64,000 nucleotides of DNA. Source: Plasmodium coatneyi (Eukaryota > Apicomplexa > Aconoidasida > Haemosporida > Plasmodiidae). The notes under the pieces are model-generated. The model was not told where the DNA came from. It was given only the letters and a program-made list of their open reading frames with translations, and searched no databases. The position numbers were made by a program, and so were the translations under genes. Positions 11,683 to 23,600 of the stretch are shown here, piece by piece (positions within the stretch are counted from its first letter, which is position 1; each line of letters opens with the position of its first letter). The stretch covers positions 930,001 to 994,000 of the forward strand of contig NC_033556.1 of assembly GCF_001680005.1 (NCBI RefSeq), read 5' to 3'.

Positions 11683-12556
11683 ATGACGCTAGGCCCGGTG
11701 GTTACCGGCACGTCGGTCATTGCGCTGAAGTACAAGCATGGCATTCTGATCGCGGCTGACAAGAAAGGTAAGGACGCGTGGAAGTGTGTGCACATGCATG
11801 AGCGTGTGTTCCATCATCGCGTGTTTCCCCAACACCCGTTCCACCAATGCGTACTCCACCCACCTTTTAGCAAGCTACGGAAGCTACGCCAAGTTCCAAA
11901 ACGTGGAGCGCATTTTTAAAATAAACAACAAGACGGTGATGAGTTTCAGCGGGGAGTTGGCAGACGCGCAGTACCTGCACGAGGCGCTCACCCGAGTTAA
12001 CGTAAACAACGTGATGGATAAGAAAAGCAAATACGACGTGCACAATACCAAGTATTATCATGCCTATGTGGGTAGGCTCTTTTACAACCGGAAGAATAAG
12101 ATCGACCCGCTTTTCAATACAATCATCGTTGCGGGGGTGAATTCGCAAGACTATGACGACAACGACAAGGACGTGTTACTCTACTCAGACAAACAGTCGA
12201 CTGATGAGTATAAGGTGATCAATAAGGAAGACCTGTACATTGGCTTCGTGGATATGCATGGAACGCAGTTCTCTGCAGATTATATGACCACTGGATATGC
12301 TCGTTACTTTGCTCTAACACTCCTTCGAGATCACTATAAGGACTACATGACCGAGGAGGAAGCGAAGACCCTGTTGAATGAGTGCCTACGTGTGCTTTAC
12401 TACCGGGACGCCACGGCATCGAACAAAATACAAATCGTTAAGGTTACCAGCAAGGGGGTTGAGTATGAGGAGCCGTACTTCCTCTCCTGCGACATGAACT
12501 CACGCGATTACGTCTATCCGTCTATTATGCTTCCCTCCACGGGCTGCATGTGGTAA
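11683..12556 (+). CDS. 20S proteasome beta subunit, PSMB4 (beta7)-like, non-catalytic
   Basis: Structural beta subunit of the 20S core. Two exons, 11683..11767 and 11871..12556, encode 256 residues. The 103-bp intron runs GTAAGG...TTTTAG and joins ADKK to ASYGSYAKFQN in phase 1, restoring the Ntn-hydrolase strand order. VVTGTSVIALKYKHGILIAAD matches the PSMB4 start ([21 protein letters not shown]), and LRVLYYRDATASNKIQI matches its C-terminal part. The position of the catalytic Thr-Thr-Thr seen in active beta subunits is not conserved, as expected for PSMB4. There is almost no propeptide. Some Plasmodium annotations call this ortholog beta type-4. It converges on gamma-tubulin, with stop codons 282 bp apart. 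Confidence 0.95.
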
Positions 12557-12564
12557 CACGGACC

Positions 12565-12617
12565 GCCACGTTGTTGCGTTGTTCCGTTGTTGCATTGTTG
12601 CATTGTTGAATTGTTGC
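12565..12617. repeat. Degenerate GTTGTTGCATT-type tandem repeat
   Basis: About five degenerate 9-10 bp units built on TTGTTGCATTG follow the proteasome stop codon. They are followed by a T run near 12624-12640. Probably within the 3' UTR. No known function. Confidence 0.7.
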
Positions 12618-12838
12618 CATGTTACTTTTTTTTTTTTTTTTTCTTACTACAATGCGTAGTAAAAAATGCAGCGCGTGCAAACTTCAAAACGAACAAACGG
12701 AGTGGGGCCTATCTGGGCGCCCACCCAATTCAATGGTTGGTAAGTTTCTTTGTGCAGGAAAAAAAGGGGACATGGCGTGTAGAAGACGGCATGTAGGGGA
12801 TAGCGTGGGGCGAACTCCCTTCCGATGACGTGACCCCC

Positions 12839-14197
12839 TCAAAGGTAGGCGTGGCTGAAGTAGTCGTCCCGCTCAGCGCTCTTATACTCGTCTATTAAGT
12901 TTTGCGTGATCTCCTTGGAGGACTCCATTTCTTCGAAGTTGCCTTGTCCGTCTGCACTGCTGAACATGGGTTCCTTTTTGTAATTTTCTAAAAAGGCCCT
13001 TCGTTTAAATAGTCTGTCGAATTGAGTAACGCATCGTTCGAAGAGGGTAGAAATGGACGTGTGGTTTGCCATCATAAGTCCAGAGACCTTATGAGTAGAG
13101 ACGACGTGGGGGGATGGTTTTGCCAAAGTTACTTGGATGGAAGCAGGGTTCCACTTAATAAAGTTAACTAGCTTCCTATCTCGTATTCGTTGCAATCCTT
13201 TATGTACCTGTGTGGGGTCTGTCTCCCCCCTGATTATGTTAAGGATAGAAATATACATGCCTCTCCTGACTGGCACCGAAACCATGATATTTTTTGTGTG
13301 CAGTAGTCTCTTCATGACATCCAACACCGTGGTTTTCTGCACATTGGAGAGATGCTTGTCGATGGTAATAGGTGTATACGACGTAACAAGGAAGTGGCAC
13401 TTCGGATTTATAATAAGAGAAGAAATCAGACTTATCATATCGTTGTTCATACTACCAGGGTAACGCAACGTCGTGGTAGAAGCTGACATGACGTTTGAAA
13501 TGATTGTATTGGTTTGTTGGAAGGTGGGGTTGTTTAACTTTAATCGGTCCACAAAGATTCGGTTCAACGACGTGTTATCTATGACCACTACACTGTCCGT
13601 ACTGAGGATAAGTCTCTTCAACGTCAGGATGCTGTTATACGGCTGCACCACTACATCACTGCTCTCATTTGTCAGGAGAGGAAAAACAGAAAAGGTCTGT
13701 ATTACCTTCTTCGAGTAATTATCGTTGAGCAGTTCGAGTAAGTAACTACCCATACCGCTACCAGTCCCTCCTGCAATCGAGTGGGATAATATGAACCCCT
13801 CCAGGTTGTCACTGTTGTCTACTTCCCGATCTATCATGTCAATAATCTCTTCTTCAACCTTGTGTCCTTGGCTGTATCCACACCCCCAATTATTTCCTGC
13901 TCCTCCTCCTTCCTTCGAAATGAACATATTTTCTGGATTGTACAAGTTACGATATTCACTGGCTTGAATGCTATTGATAACTCTTGGCTCCAAGTCGAAG
14001 AGCAGGGCCCTTGGGATGAAGTGCTCATCGTCCGCTTGGTAAAAGAAAATGTCCTTGCGGTCCTCATTCAGGTAGTTATTGTTTTTCAGTATTCCCTCCT
14101 TGTCTATGTTGTGTTCGTTGCACAACTGCTTCCAGAATTCCACCCCGATCTGGTTTCCGCACTGCCCGCATTGTAGGGTGATAATTTCCCGCGGCAT
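12839..14197 (-). CDS. Gamma-tubulin
   Basis: Nucleates microtubules at the centriolar plaque/MTOC. Single exon, 452 residues. I start at the ATG at 14197 because gamma-tubulins begin MPREIITLQ; an in-frame GTG six bases upstream is not needed. The N-terminal nucleotide-binding motif GQCGNQIG is at residues 11-18 and the tubulin signature GGTGSGMG at about 143-150. YQADDEHFIPRALLFDLEPRVI and AGNNWGCGYSQG match gamma rather than alpha or beta isotypes. The C-terminal MMANHTSISTLFERC block is intact and length is normal for the family. Nothing broken is seen. Confidence 0.97.
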   Translation of the reverse strand: MPREIITLQCGQCGNQIGVEFWKQLCNEHNIDKEGILKNNNYLNEDRKDIFFYQADDEHFIPRALLFDLEPRVINSIQASEYRNLYNPENMFISKEGGGAGNNWGCGYSQGHKVEEEIIDMIDREVDNSDNLEGFILSHSIAGGTGSGMGSYLLELLNDNYSKKVIQTFSVFPLLTNESSDVVVQPYNSILTLKRLILSTDSVVVIDNTSLNRIFVDRLKLNNPTFQQTNTIISNVMSASTTTLRYPGSMNNDMISLISSLIINPKCHFLVTSYTPITIDKHLSNVQKTTVLDVMKRLLHTKNIMVSVPVRRGMYISILNIIRGETDPTQVHKGLQRIRDRKLVNFIKWNPASIQVTLAKPSPHVVSTHKVSGLMMANHTSISTLFERCVTQFDRLFKRRAFLENYKKEPMFSSADGQGNFEEMESSKEITQNLIDEYKSAERDDYFSHAYL

Positions 14198-15890
14198 TTT
14201 CACAGGGGGGAATACGTAGCGGTCGTCACGTTATTGCGATGTGGTGCGATTAGCCAATTGGTACGGGCGTCACGTGGGAGATTTACAACCTTCGAAGGTG
14301 TTGCCGATTTGAGTGGCCCCTTTGAGAGGAGCACCGGGACGTGGTCAACCTGTGTGCAGGTGCAGGCCTGGAAATTTCATACACAGGTGAAGAGTGCACA
14401 CTCAAAAGGGGACACTAACCAGTCAACATTAACGTGTCAGTATTTACACTTGAACACACAAACCCACAAGCGAGTGAAAAAAAAAAAAACAAAAGGGACA
14501 GGGGGGTCCCCGCGAAACTGCTGCAGGGGTACCTTCTCCCCTCTTGTGCATACGTAGCAACGTGGCGATCGAATAAACTAGCACAAGAAGGTTTTTTCAC
14601 GTGGATCTTCAAAAAGGGGAAAATGAGGATTACAATATAACGGGAAAATTAATAAGCGAGTTGGGAGATCAGCCAAAAAGGCAATAGTGTAAAAGGTGCG
14701 GAGAAAAAAAAAAAAAAAAATGCTTGCGTAATCGCTGCACTCGCACGGACCTCGTGCTACGCTCGTTTTCCGGAGAGTTGATTTTGGCAGGACGTTCATT
14801 TGGTCACGTAACCCACCTTGACGTGGCAGTCGCGTTGGCTTATTTTCCATTTGAACGCTGCGACCTCTGTGGGCAGTATCCTCCCGTTTTCGTGGAACTT
14901 AGACATTCGAACAAGCCTGGGGAAAGTTGCTCGCTCGAGAGAGTTTTTTTTTTTTTTTCCTGCTGCGTCCTTGGAACTGGACCTACCCCTCACCCGGTTG
15001 CGCGGCAGGGTACGCCTGTGTGTGCGTTGATACATTCGTGCATAGGCACCCTTGTGTGTGTTCGCCTACGCACCAATCATGCATTGTTACTGTGAGTAGC
15101 GCACAATTGCGTGGACATAATTTCCCATGGGTCGTTACGCGTGGAAGAATAGGTAAGCTCTACCACTGTGCTATTTTTTTTTCTCCCTCGGAACGTGCAC
15201 TGCTAGTCAGTTCTTCCCCCGATGTGTTGGGTACGTTTTATGGGGAAAACCAAAACGGGGTTAAGCACACCACGTGTGAGCAGTCACCACGAATGAGCTG
15301 CGTGTTCGTCCTAGCCTAGCTCAGCTTACCCGTAGGAATAAACAAATTTTAATTAACAATCGGTCGTTTCAAACATTCTGGAGGGGTTGATGCATCTCTA
15401 TGAGGATGTCCTCCCCTGGAAATCAACTCCAACCAGGGGAACACAGCACACATGCATGTACGTAGCACATAGCATTGGGAACGAAAGGGATAACAAACTG
15501 CGCGTAGAGAACGAAAAAATCACAAAAAACGTTTCATCAAATAGGTGCAAAATAAAGCATCACTGCGAGACAGTGTAGAGGAGAATCAGACATACATGCA
15601 GTTTGTCTAGGGGGAAGATATCATAACCAAACGAGTAAGCCACTCACTGGGCAACGGTCACACAAAAAAAAAGATCAAAAAAAAAAAAAAAAATGTCCAA
15701 AAAAAATATGAACAAGCCAGCTGCAAATGGTAGAAAAAAAAAAAAAAAGTACAAAAAAAATATGAACAGGCAAGGTAAAAAATAAAAAATGGCGAATGAA
15801 AACAAACATGGCTCGTTTAACACCACTCAGGGGTGGAAAAAAAAGGAGGAAAGAAAAAGTGCAGACAATGAACACACGTTCGCTGTAGCA
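14198..15890. other. Intergenic, 1.7 kb
   Basis: Lies between the gamma-tubulin start and the last exon of the GRAM-domain gene. It has poly-A/T runs near 14703-14720, 14945-14958, 15677-15693 and 15733-15748, and a TG-rich tract near 15995-16010 just inside the neighbouring intron. No coding region supported. Confidence 0.55.
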
Positions 15891-18549
15891 CTATCCCAAT
15901 TTGGAATGAGTCATTTTTCCCGATTGGACAATTAGCTCAATTAATTTGTACATCACTATTGCAAGAATGGACACCAGGAAGCTCCGAACGACTGCGTGTG
16001 TGTGTGTGAGGAGGGGTTAGAGATAAAAAAAAGAGATCGATAAATGAGAACAATAAATAGGGCAAATCAACATGCATAAATGAACATCAGCGGTACGACC
16101 CCGCTTTGACAGTGCGTTGCAGAGAATGTCTTACCCAGTCTGTGCCGCACACTCTGCGACAGGGGATTAAACTTCGCCTTGAAGTACCTCTTCGCGGTGG
16201 ACCATGCGGCAGTAGTGCTGTCATTTAACTGAACAGCCGTTTCGGCAGGCCCCGTACTGTTTGCATTTTGGAAAGTTTTCTCTTCACCAATGGTCATTAT
16301 ATCGACGTAGTCCCTTACAAAAGTGTAGTGGTCATTTTGTGTGTGATTATCCCCATTTGTTGCGCCGCCCCGTTTATACCTTCGTTCAATCGCTTCCTGT
16401 GTGTACCTCTTCAGATTGTTGACGGAGATTTCCAGCTCAGGTAGGGCGTTGCTTTTTATTTGGTACTTAAAAAAAGTGTTCTTTACAAATTCGATATCGT
16501 ACGAAAAGTCGATGTGTGTGCAGGGGGTCTGACTGTTGTCTGTTTCCCCCTCCAGCAGCACATTGTTTAGCGTGAGCGTGATGATTGTGCGGAAGCACCC
16601 TGCTAGCGGTACACTGCACAGAAGAACAACGCACTTCTGTATGACAATGACATTCTGGAGAAAAAAAAAGGATAAATGCTCCTTCACGTCGGATCGTGCA
16701 GGCATGCCAAACACTCTCTTCTCATCATCAAACAGGGATATATTGTAAACGGATTCGTATGAAACGTGTCCCTTGCGCTGTAGCTCCCCATTCAAATTGT
16801 TCAGGTGCTCATAACTTAAACTGCTCGGGTTCTTGTCCCGCACATTTTTCACAAACGGGTTCTTATCATCGAAATGGGAAAAGATGTCGAAAAATATTTT
16901 TTTAAAATCTTCATTTATGTATAGACTATCAGTGTGGTAGTTGCATTGGATGAAGTTGTTCTCCCTGAGGAGTTCTTCCTCCTTGGGTGAAATGTTTGGT
17001 TGTACAATTTCGCTTCTCGTTTGTATGACTATATATTTTTCTTTCTCCTCGTCAGGTCGCTCTTCCGCTAGCTCCTCTTCCGTCCGATCCAGTTGGTGGT
17101 TCATTAGCAGGTCGTACTGCGTAGGCGTGATGCAGTAAACGATGGACTCGTCCTGTTGCTCCTTCGAAGTTTTCACCTCGCTTGGCAGATGGGGGCGTTT
17201 CTTCGGACTTGGCTCTTTCGTTGCTTCGTCATCATCATCCTCATCATCGTCTTCCTCCTCTTCCTCCACGTTACTTTCCTCTCCAATGTTGTATAGAACG
17301 ACGCCCCTCCTGGGAATCTCGCTGGCCAACCTGTGATCACGCACCATGTCCATGATGAAATCGTACGCATGATCCCTGTGCACGAAGGACGTGAAAACGA
17401 AGGACCGATTTTTCACCACAATTTTCAGAGCATTTGGGATGAAGTTAAATACGCTCATTTTCTTTACGGCTTCTATGGATTCGTAGGGGATTCGCACGAT
17501 GGAAATTTTTGAAAAAAGCGAATCGAAGAGGGACATGAAGTAGACGCCGTCGTGGGTGATAAATATTTTTCCCTGAAGGAGGATTCTCTTCATGAGGGCA
17601 CAGTTGTAAGTTTTGATGGAGCTGCGGATTATTGCATCTAAGTCGTCCTTGTCGGGCACAGTGTAGGTGTAGTTCTCTTCGGGCTGAAGGGGGTTCAGGT
17701 TGGCATCTCCTTCGTTGGCATCCCCGTCGTTGGCATCCCCGTCGTTGGCATCCCCGTCGTTGGCAACCCCTTCGTTAGGGGGGTCTTCCTTTTTATCACC
17801 TCTGTTAGGAACATCTCCCTTTGGGGCCTCTTCCTTAGAGCCATCCTTCCCCACGTTGTCCTTCCTTCTCCCCCTAAGCTTCCACTTCCTCCTTCTGTCA
17901 TACTTCTTTTTAATGTAGTCCAGCACGCCCTCACTCACGTCGTCAAGTGAGAACTCGCTGCAGCCATCGTACGATTTGGTGCTTTGGTCTTCTATGGGGA
18001 TCGTGTGTTCAGCCTCGGCGTCGTCTGCACCCAGTGCGGCAGTGTCTTCGCCCATGTCTTCTTCGGTCATCCCTACTACGCCTACTTCTTCCATTTTTGT
18101 CACTTCTTCCGAACGACCAGCGTCATCCGCAAATGTAGCCAATCGTGCAGGGGCTATTAACTCCTTCTCTTCCGTGCACACTACTGCAGGTGGGAGGTTC
18201 CCATCAAAAACGCCACTAGAGAAACTTCCTTCTTTTGAGCAATCGCCAAGGCAGATTTGGTCGCCCACATTGCCTAGACAACTAATCTTTTCCTGTGAGT
18301 CCCTTGGGAGGATGCGTCCTGTTTCGACGAGCACGTCGAGTTGGGGGGCAATCCCTCGGTTAGCGGAGCGGGTAGCCAGTTGGTCGGCCGTTTGCCCTGT
18401 TGACGGTTCCTCCCTGGAGTCGGTGAGGCTGCTCTCATCCGGTGGCTCCCCTTCGGAATAATCCTTCCGCATGGCTTCAAAAAAATCGGGGTTCCTCAAA
18501 AGGTGCTCGATTTTCTGATCCGCTTCGGGTTCTCCGATGGTGCACTTTC
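15891..18549 (-). CDS. GRAM + VASt-like domain protein with C-terminal TM (Lam/Aster-type), 5' exon unresolved
   Basis: Probable membrane-contact lipid (sterol-type) transfer protein. The large exon 16135..18549 opens after a CCCCCGCAG acceptor and has no obvious ATG before 18472, so a short upstream exon is likely (phase 1). The GRAM domain lies at about 17640-17340 (ILLQGKIFITHDGVYFMS, then FNFIPNALKIVV and FVFTSFVHRDHAYDFI). A VASt/StART-like segment follows at about 16930-16380 (EDFKKIFFDIFSH, VFGMPARSDVKEHLSFFFLQ, IDFSYDIEFVKNTFFKYQI). A second splice (G|GTAAGA to CACGCAG at 15992) adds a 34-codon last exon, 15891..15991, encoding the hydrophobic SFLVSILAIVMYKLIELIV. This restores the GRAM-VASt-TM order of GRAMD1/Lam proteins. 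Acidic linkers and a (NDGDA)n repeat sit at about 17700-17765. Candidate first exons near 18.6-19.05 kb could not be decided. Confidence 0.8.
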
Positions 18550-19673
18550 CTGCGGGGGTGGGTGTAAAGGTTGGTCGATTTTATTAGCCACGAGGAAAGG
18601 GCAATAGAGTTCACAGGTGAAAACGGGTTTACCCGTAAGTGTATATACATGTGTGCGTTTACACTAGGGCGCTACTCAAATCAACATAGAGGCACCGCCG
18701 TCACGCAAGAGTGTGTGTGTGTGGGGTGCACCTGTGCTCACGCGCACTTACACAGAACATTTGCACATGAGCACTAACGCAGGTGTACACTTAAATGCAC
18801 AGAAATAAGTTCGAACCGGGGTGGAAGGTTACAAATGCGAGGGATTACACGCGCATTTTTTTTTTTTCTTTTTTCCCACTCATTGCGCGTTCATGCGTTT
18901 ATGCGTGCATGTTTGGAAGCCCCTTAGCATCTTTTTTTTTTTTTTTTTTTTTGTTGATCTAATATCGTGCACTTTGCAGGGGGCACCCACCGTCGCAGCA
19001 ACGGACATATTCACGCTTGAATGTAAAGGTACACTTGCACGATTTCTCTGATGCCACACCCACAGGTGTACCGCGTACCTGTACGTACACGCATTGTTCT
19101 TTCCCCCTTCATTCACCCACGGCGCGAGTAGAAGCTGACCGACCGGTGGAACATTCCACCCCGCTCTTTGTTCTACTTGGTCAAATGTCACGTGAGTTAT
19201 GCTCCCCCCGTCGGATGATGACTCAAATGCACACTTTTGTGTACGTACGTACTGGGAGGGGAAAACAAAAAAGATATTATTTTTTACTTCACACGCATGA
19301 ACACACTTGGGCAGTCACCACCAGGAGGGGCCATCAGAAAAAACTACACAAGTCACCATTCGAGGTGTGCACATTTGTGTATGTGTAGAGAAGCAGGTAA
19401 GTTTCCTCTTCCTACAACTGCGTCATCATACAGTGTAACATATGATTGACGCAGTACGGTTGGTTCACGTGCACATGGGAAGCACCCCTTCAGCGTGGGA
19501 CCAACTGGACAATTATTTCTGTCCCTACTTTTTAATTCCTCCGTTGGGTGTTGTTCCTTCCCCTCGTCTCCATCGTCTGGGTATCTGTACGTTGCACAGA
19601 ATTTGTTCATCTCCGAGTGGAACCTTTTTCTTGACTCGGTTTGGCTGCCGCTTCGTTCATCGACGTCTCTGCA

Positions 19674-19742
19674 GTGGGGCGAATTGGTCTAGCACGCGGT
19701 GCAGGCAGCTATTTGTCAACCCAGTTTGGCTTTTTGGTCAGG
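19674..19742 (+). repeat. 69-bp dispersed element, copy 1
   Basis: Begins GTGGGGCGAATTGGTCTA and ends TTTTTGGTCAGG directly before a 33-base A run. It aligns without gaps to 29297..29365 with four mismatches (about 94% identity). Another TTTGGCTAGT lies just after the A run (about 19779). No open reading frame is shared, so it reads as a non-coding dispersed repeat. Orientation is arbitrary. Confidence 0.9.

Positions 19743-19775
<33 letters not shown>
19743..19775. repeat. 33-base A run
   Basis: Uninterrupted A tract directly following the 69-bp dispersed element. Among the longest homopolymers in the window, together with about 4619-4651. Confidence 0.9.
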
Positions 19776-19777
<2 letters not shown>

Positions 19778-20688
19778 TTTTGGCTAGTTCGTGGCTACAC
19801 ACCAGATGATACACACAGGGATGGCATTTCTCACGTCGACGAAGTAGCATTTACGCCGCTATCTTCAAGGGTATATTTTTCTCTTTTTGCAAATTCTTGG
19901 GCACCAGCGGAGATAGGAAGGTTACGTTTTTTTACACCCTTTCTCCAGGGGAGAGGGGTTGGAAAATCCCTGTGCACATTCGACACATCACCCTGAAGCT
20001 TTACTATATGCTATTTAAAAGTTGGGATGGAAAAAAAAAAAAAAAAATTAACAACTCAGTGAGGTCAAAAGGGTTTAGCAGTTCCACTCAGGGTTACTGA
20101 AAAAACGTTTAAAGTTGTGCATTGCGAAGTGAGGAACTTGCGCGGGGGGAAGAATTCATTCAAAGGGGACATCCCAATGGTACATACACATGTATGGATG
20201 TGTCTACACGGACTTAAACATTTTTTTTATGTCACTACATATGTGTGTGTACCCTCCTCCCTTGGTGACGCGCACAAATAAACGGACGGGGACTGCTTGT
20301 GGACGCGCCGGGAAACGAAAAAAAAAAAAAAAAATTGTTACGCGCGGTGGAAGATACTGAAAAAAATACCCAGCAGGGTTGACATATGTACCGCACAGTA
20401 CGGTACAGTGTAAATAAAAATGGAGATCCATCCGTCCGTCGGGTTTCTCCCCTTCGAGGGAAGGTAACACTTGGGTGTGTGGATGATGGATACACATGCG
20501 AGAAAGGGGAAGAGAGGCAGACGGGAGGATTGTTATTTTAAAAAAAGGGGGGGATAAAAGTAATGGTCTAATGATCACCGCGGTTGGCCAACTCCGATTG
20601 GGAGGTAGATTCGCACGCGTGGCGCTGCTGCTTTTACTAATGCAGCATTCATCGGTTCATCGGGTTGATTATGCTGACCGCTTCAATC

Positions 20689-23600
20689 CTAGCAGGTGGC
20701 CCGGCGGCAACTCGAATGGAGGGCCACGTAAAAGCTCTCGATGGACTTCCACAGAAGGTAGAGGTGGTAGCTCCTACCGGGGGGGAAGAAACCGCTGTTC
20801 ACGCAAAAGCCGTTCTGAAGGATAAAATTCATGTCCTCGTCTCGCCAAATCTTTGTCTTCATTTTTTGTAAGTCATTAAAAAAGAGTAAGTCTTCGAATG
20901 TGAGTTTATCCCCAGGAGAGTGTCCCGCTCTCCTATGGTTCTTCCTCCTTCTCTCCTCATCGTTTATCCGTTTTTCTAATTCTTCGTTGCAGAAATGAAT
21001 AAACTTGGATAGGTACTCCTCGTAATCTCCATCGGTGCACCAGTTGTTTCCACTGAATTTGATGCTTGTGGATCCTTTGGTGTCACTCGTCTCGGTTTTA
21101 TTTCCCTGAGTGCTGAGCTTCTCTCCGTGATTATCGTAGGTGAATTTGTTAAATAGGGTGGAGTCCACCACTTCGAAGAGGGCACTATTAATGTTGTGAC
21201 CTTGTGGGTGGAGATTGCTCTGTGTGAGATTCTTCATTTGCACCGAGTGCACTATCTCGTCTATGTCGGCGCAGTTGAACAGGGTCGTCAGGACGGACAG
21301 CGATAACGTATCGACGGGGCTATGCGAAGCACCAAGGTAGTCCCCATTAAGCATATCACCATTGTCTTTCCTACTGGTACCCCTTGCGTTGGATACTGAC
21401 CTCCCCCTCCTGAGCGATTTTAATAGGTATTCGTACTTATCCGTGGCCCCGGGGTGGAGTGCATTGAAGTGGCTGCTGAATTTGTGTCTGAAGGGGGCGT
21501 ACTGCAGGGGGGACAACGGCGTTGTCGAGGTGAGTGGCGTTCTGCGTGGGGGTAACCCCCTCTGCATGGGAAACCGCTTCATGGTGGGGGGTGCCCCCCG
21601 TGTGTACTTTTCCACGTAAAACTCGAATAACCTTCGGCGCGTGAACAGGTTGGGAAGGTGGAAGTGAATGACCTTGTCGAACCGCTTGGATCGGACCAGT
21701 GCGGAGTCCAACATCCTGTACCGGTTAGTAGCCCCGATGAAGAGGATAAACTTGCCCGTGCGGTGCTTCCTCAGGTTGAAGATCTCCTCCACCTCCTGCA
21801 GGGTCAGGTCGTTGTTCAGGTAGTACTGCATAATTTCGTACCCGTCCCGTGATCCAGGTGGGCGACCACAACTGTAGTGATCGCCTCCGGTCGGCCTCTT
21901 CCCACGATCTGTACTTCCACACTCGCTTTGCGCGTCTGCAGACTCCGCTTCCGGCGTGATAACCTCCATGAGGGTTCTCCTCACGGTGGAGAGGAAGTTC
22001 CCTTTATTGTGCCCCCGCGATGCTATGTGGAACTGCTCCCGGTTGTACTCATGCAAAGAATCTATTTCTATTAACAGCTGGTTCAAGGTTTGCGTGTATT
22101 CATGGTTGGCGTTGTTGCCCCCCTCGTTGTTCATAGATCTACTTAAGCCAATGCTATCTATCTCGTCAATGAAGAGCAGCACGGATCTAGAATTACGTTT
22201 TGCCCTCCTAAAGTGGCTCCTCAATTTGGATGCCCCGTTGCCAATGTATAACTCTATGAAGGTCGACCCCGACACGTGAATGAACTCTACGTCCAGCTCT
22301 CTAGCAATAGCTTTGGCTAACAAACTCTTCCCTGTACCTGTCTCTCCAGTGAATAAAATGGTATTATATCCAGATAGGTTATAATTCTCTGGGAACATAC
22401 TCGAAAATAAGAGAAAAAATAAAACGCCCTTAATGTCCTTCTTCGTTTTGTCGTTCAGAATAATATTACTAAGGGAGTTATCCTTGTTTACACTCTGGGA
22501 GGAACAATCTGTCCTTGTAAAGGGGGATGAAACAGAGAGGTTCCTCTCATAGAAATAGAAAAAAGTCGCCAAAGAGAGGCTATACGTAACTAGATCGAAC
22601 AGATTTTTTCTAATAATTTCTAAGAAGGATAATTTCATCATTTTCTCGTCCAATTTTATCTCTACATTTTCGTAAAATTTATTTTTTAGTAAAAACTTCA
22701 TTATGTAGTCATTGTAAAAGATGGTATACACGTTATTAGCGTCTTCCTCTGTGGATGGGGGTGAACTATTTACCATCTTGCTTGAGTTAAATATGCTCAT
22801 GTTTGTGCTCCCCTTGGGGAGAGTCGCTTTGCCTAATATATATGTGAATGTGTTGTTGGAGGGGTTAAACAGAATCGTTTTAACGTTGTTCTTGTTTACG
22901 TTGTGAAAGAAGTGGTTGTAATCTTTGGAAATTGCTGCGTCGGGGGTGCCCCACGGAGACAGGAAGGTGCTGCTCAAGTACTTTGTTACGTTAAGGTAGT
23001 AGTTGTTTATGCAGGCCGCTACTCTCCCCTTCATTTTGTAGTACAGGTATCCACACGATAGTACGCTCAGTGGGATCAACCAGTAGGACTTGTTCTTTTT
23101 CAGCGCCTCGAAGAGGGGGTAAATGTAGTTCTTCCCGATGTTGTCCAAGTTATTCGGTAGGATCTCCTCGTCTGGGCGTTGACCTTCCGTTTTTGTCTTC
23201 TGCGCGTTTGGCCCTGTGGGTTCGACTTGTCCAGGTTGTTCTTTTTCACTTTGCACTTCTGCAGTTTGGACTTTTTCAGTTGGTACCTTCTCAGGTTGTA
23301 CTTCTTCTGATGTTACCTTTTCAGGTTGTTCCTCACTTTTGGGTAGATCTTCATCTTCCCTTTTACATTCAGTTGGTTCTTCCTCTTTACACCCTACTGG
23401 TTCATCACCATTACACTCTACTGGTTCATCATTACATTCTACCGGTTCATCATTACACTCTATTGGGTCCTCCTCTTTACATTCAACTGGATCATCCTGC
23501 CCGAGGTCGTGCCCCACGTGATGCTCCACCTTCCTCTGCAGGATAATCGTGTAGAACATATTCTTAACGGCCAGTACGAACAGGTAACAAAAAAGATATT

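Larger units (their letters stand above)
18550..20688. other. Intergenic, 2.1 kb, contains a dispersed repeat copy
   Basis: Lies between the GRAM gene (whose first exon probably falls in the first 500 bp) and the 3' end of the AAA gene. It includes T runs at about 18930-18952, a 33-base A run at 19743-19775 and one copy of the 69-bp element described separately. No other gene is supported. Confidence 0.55.
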
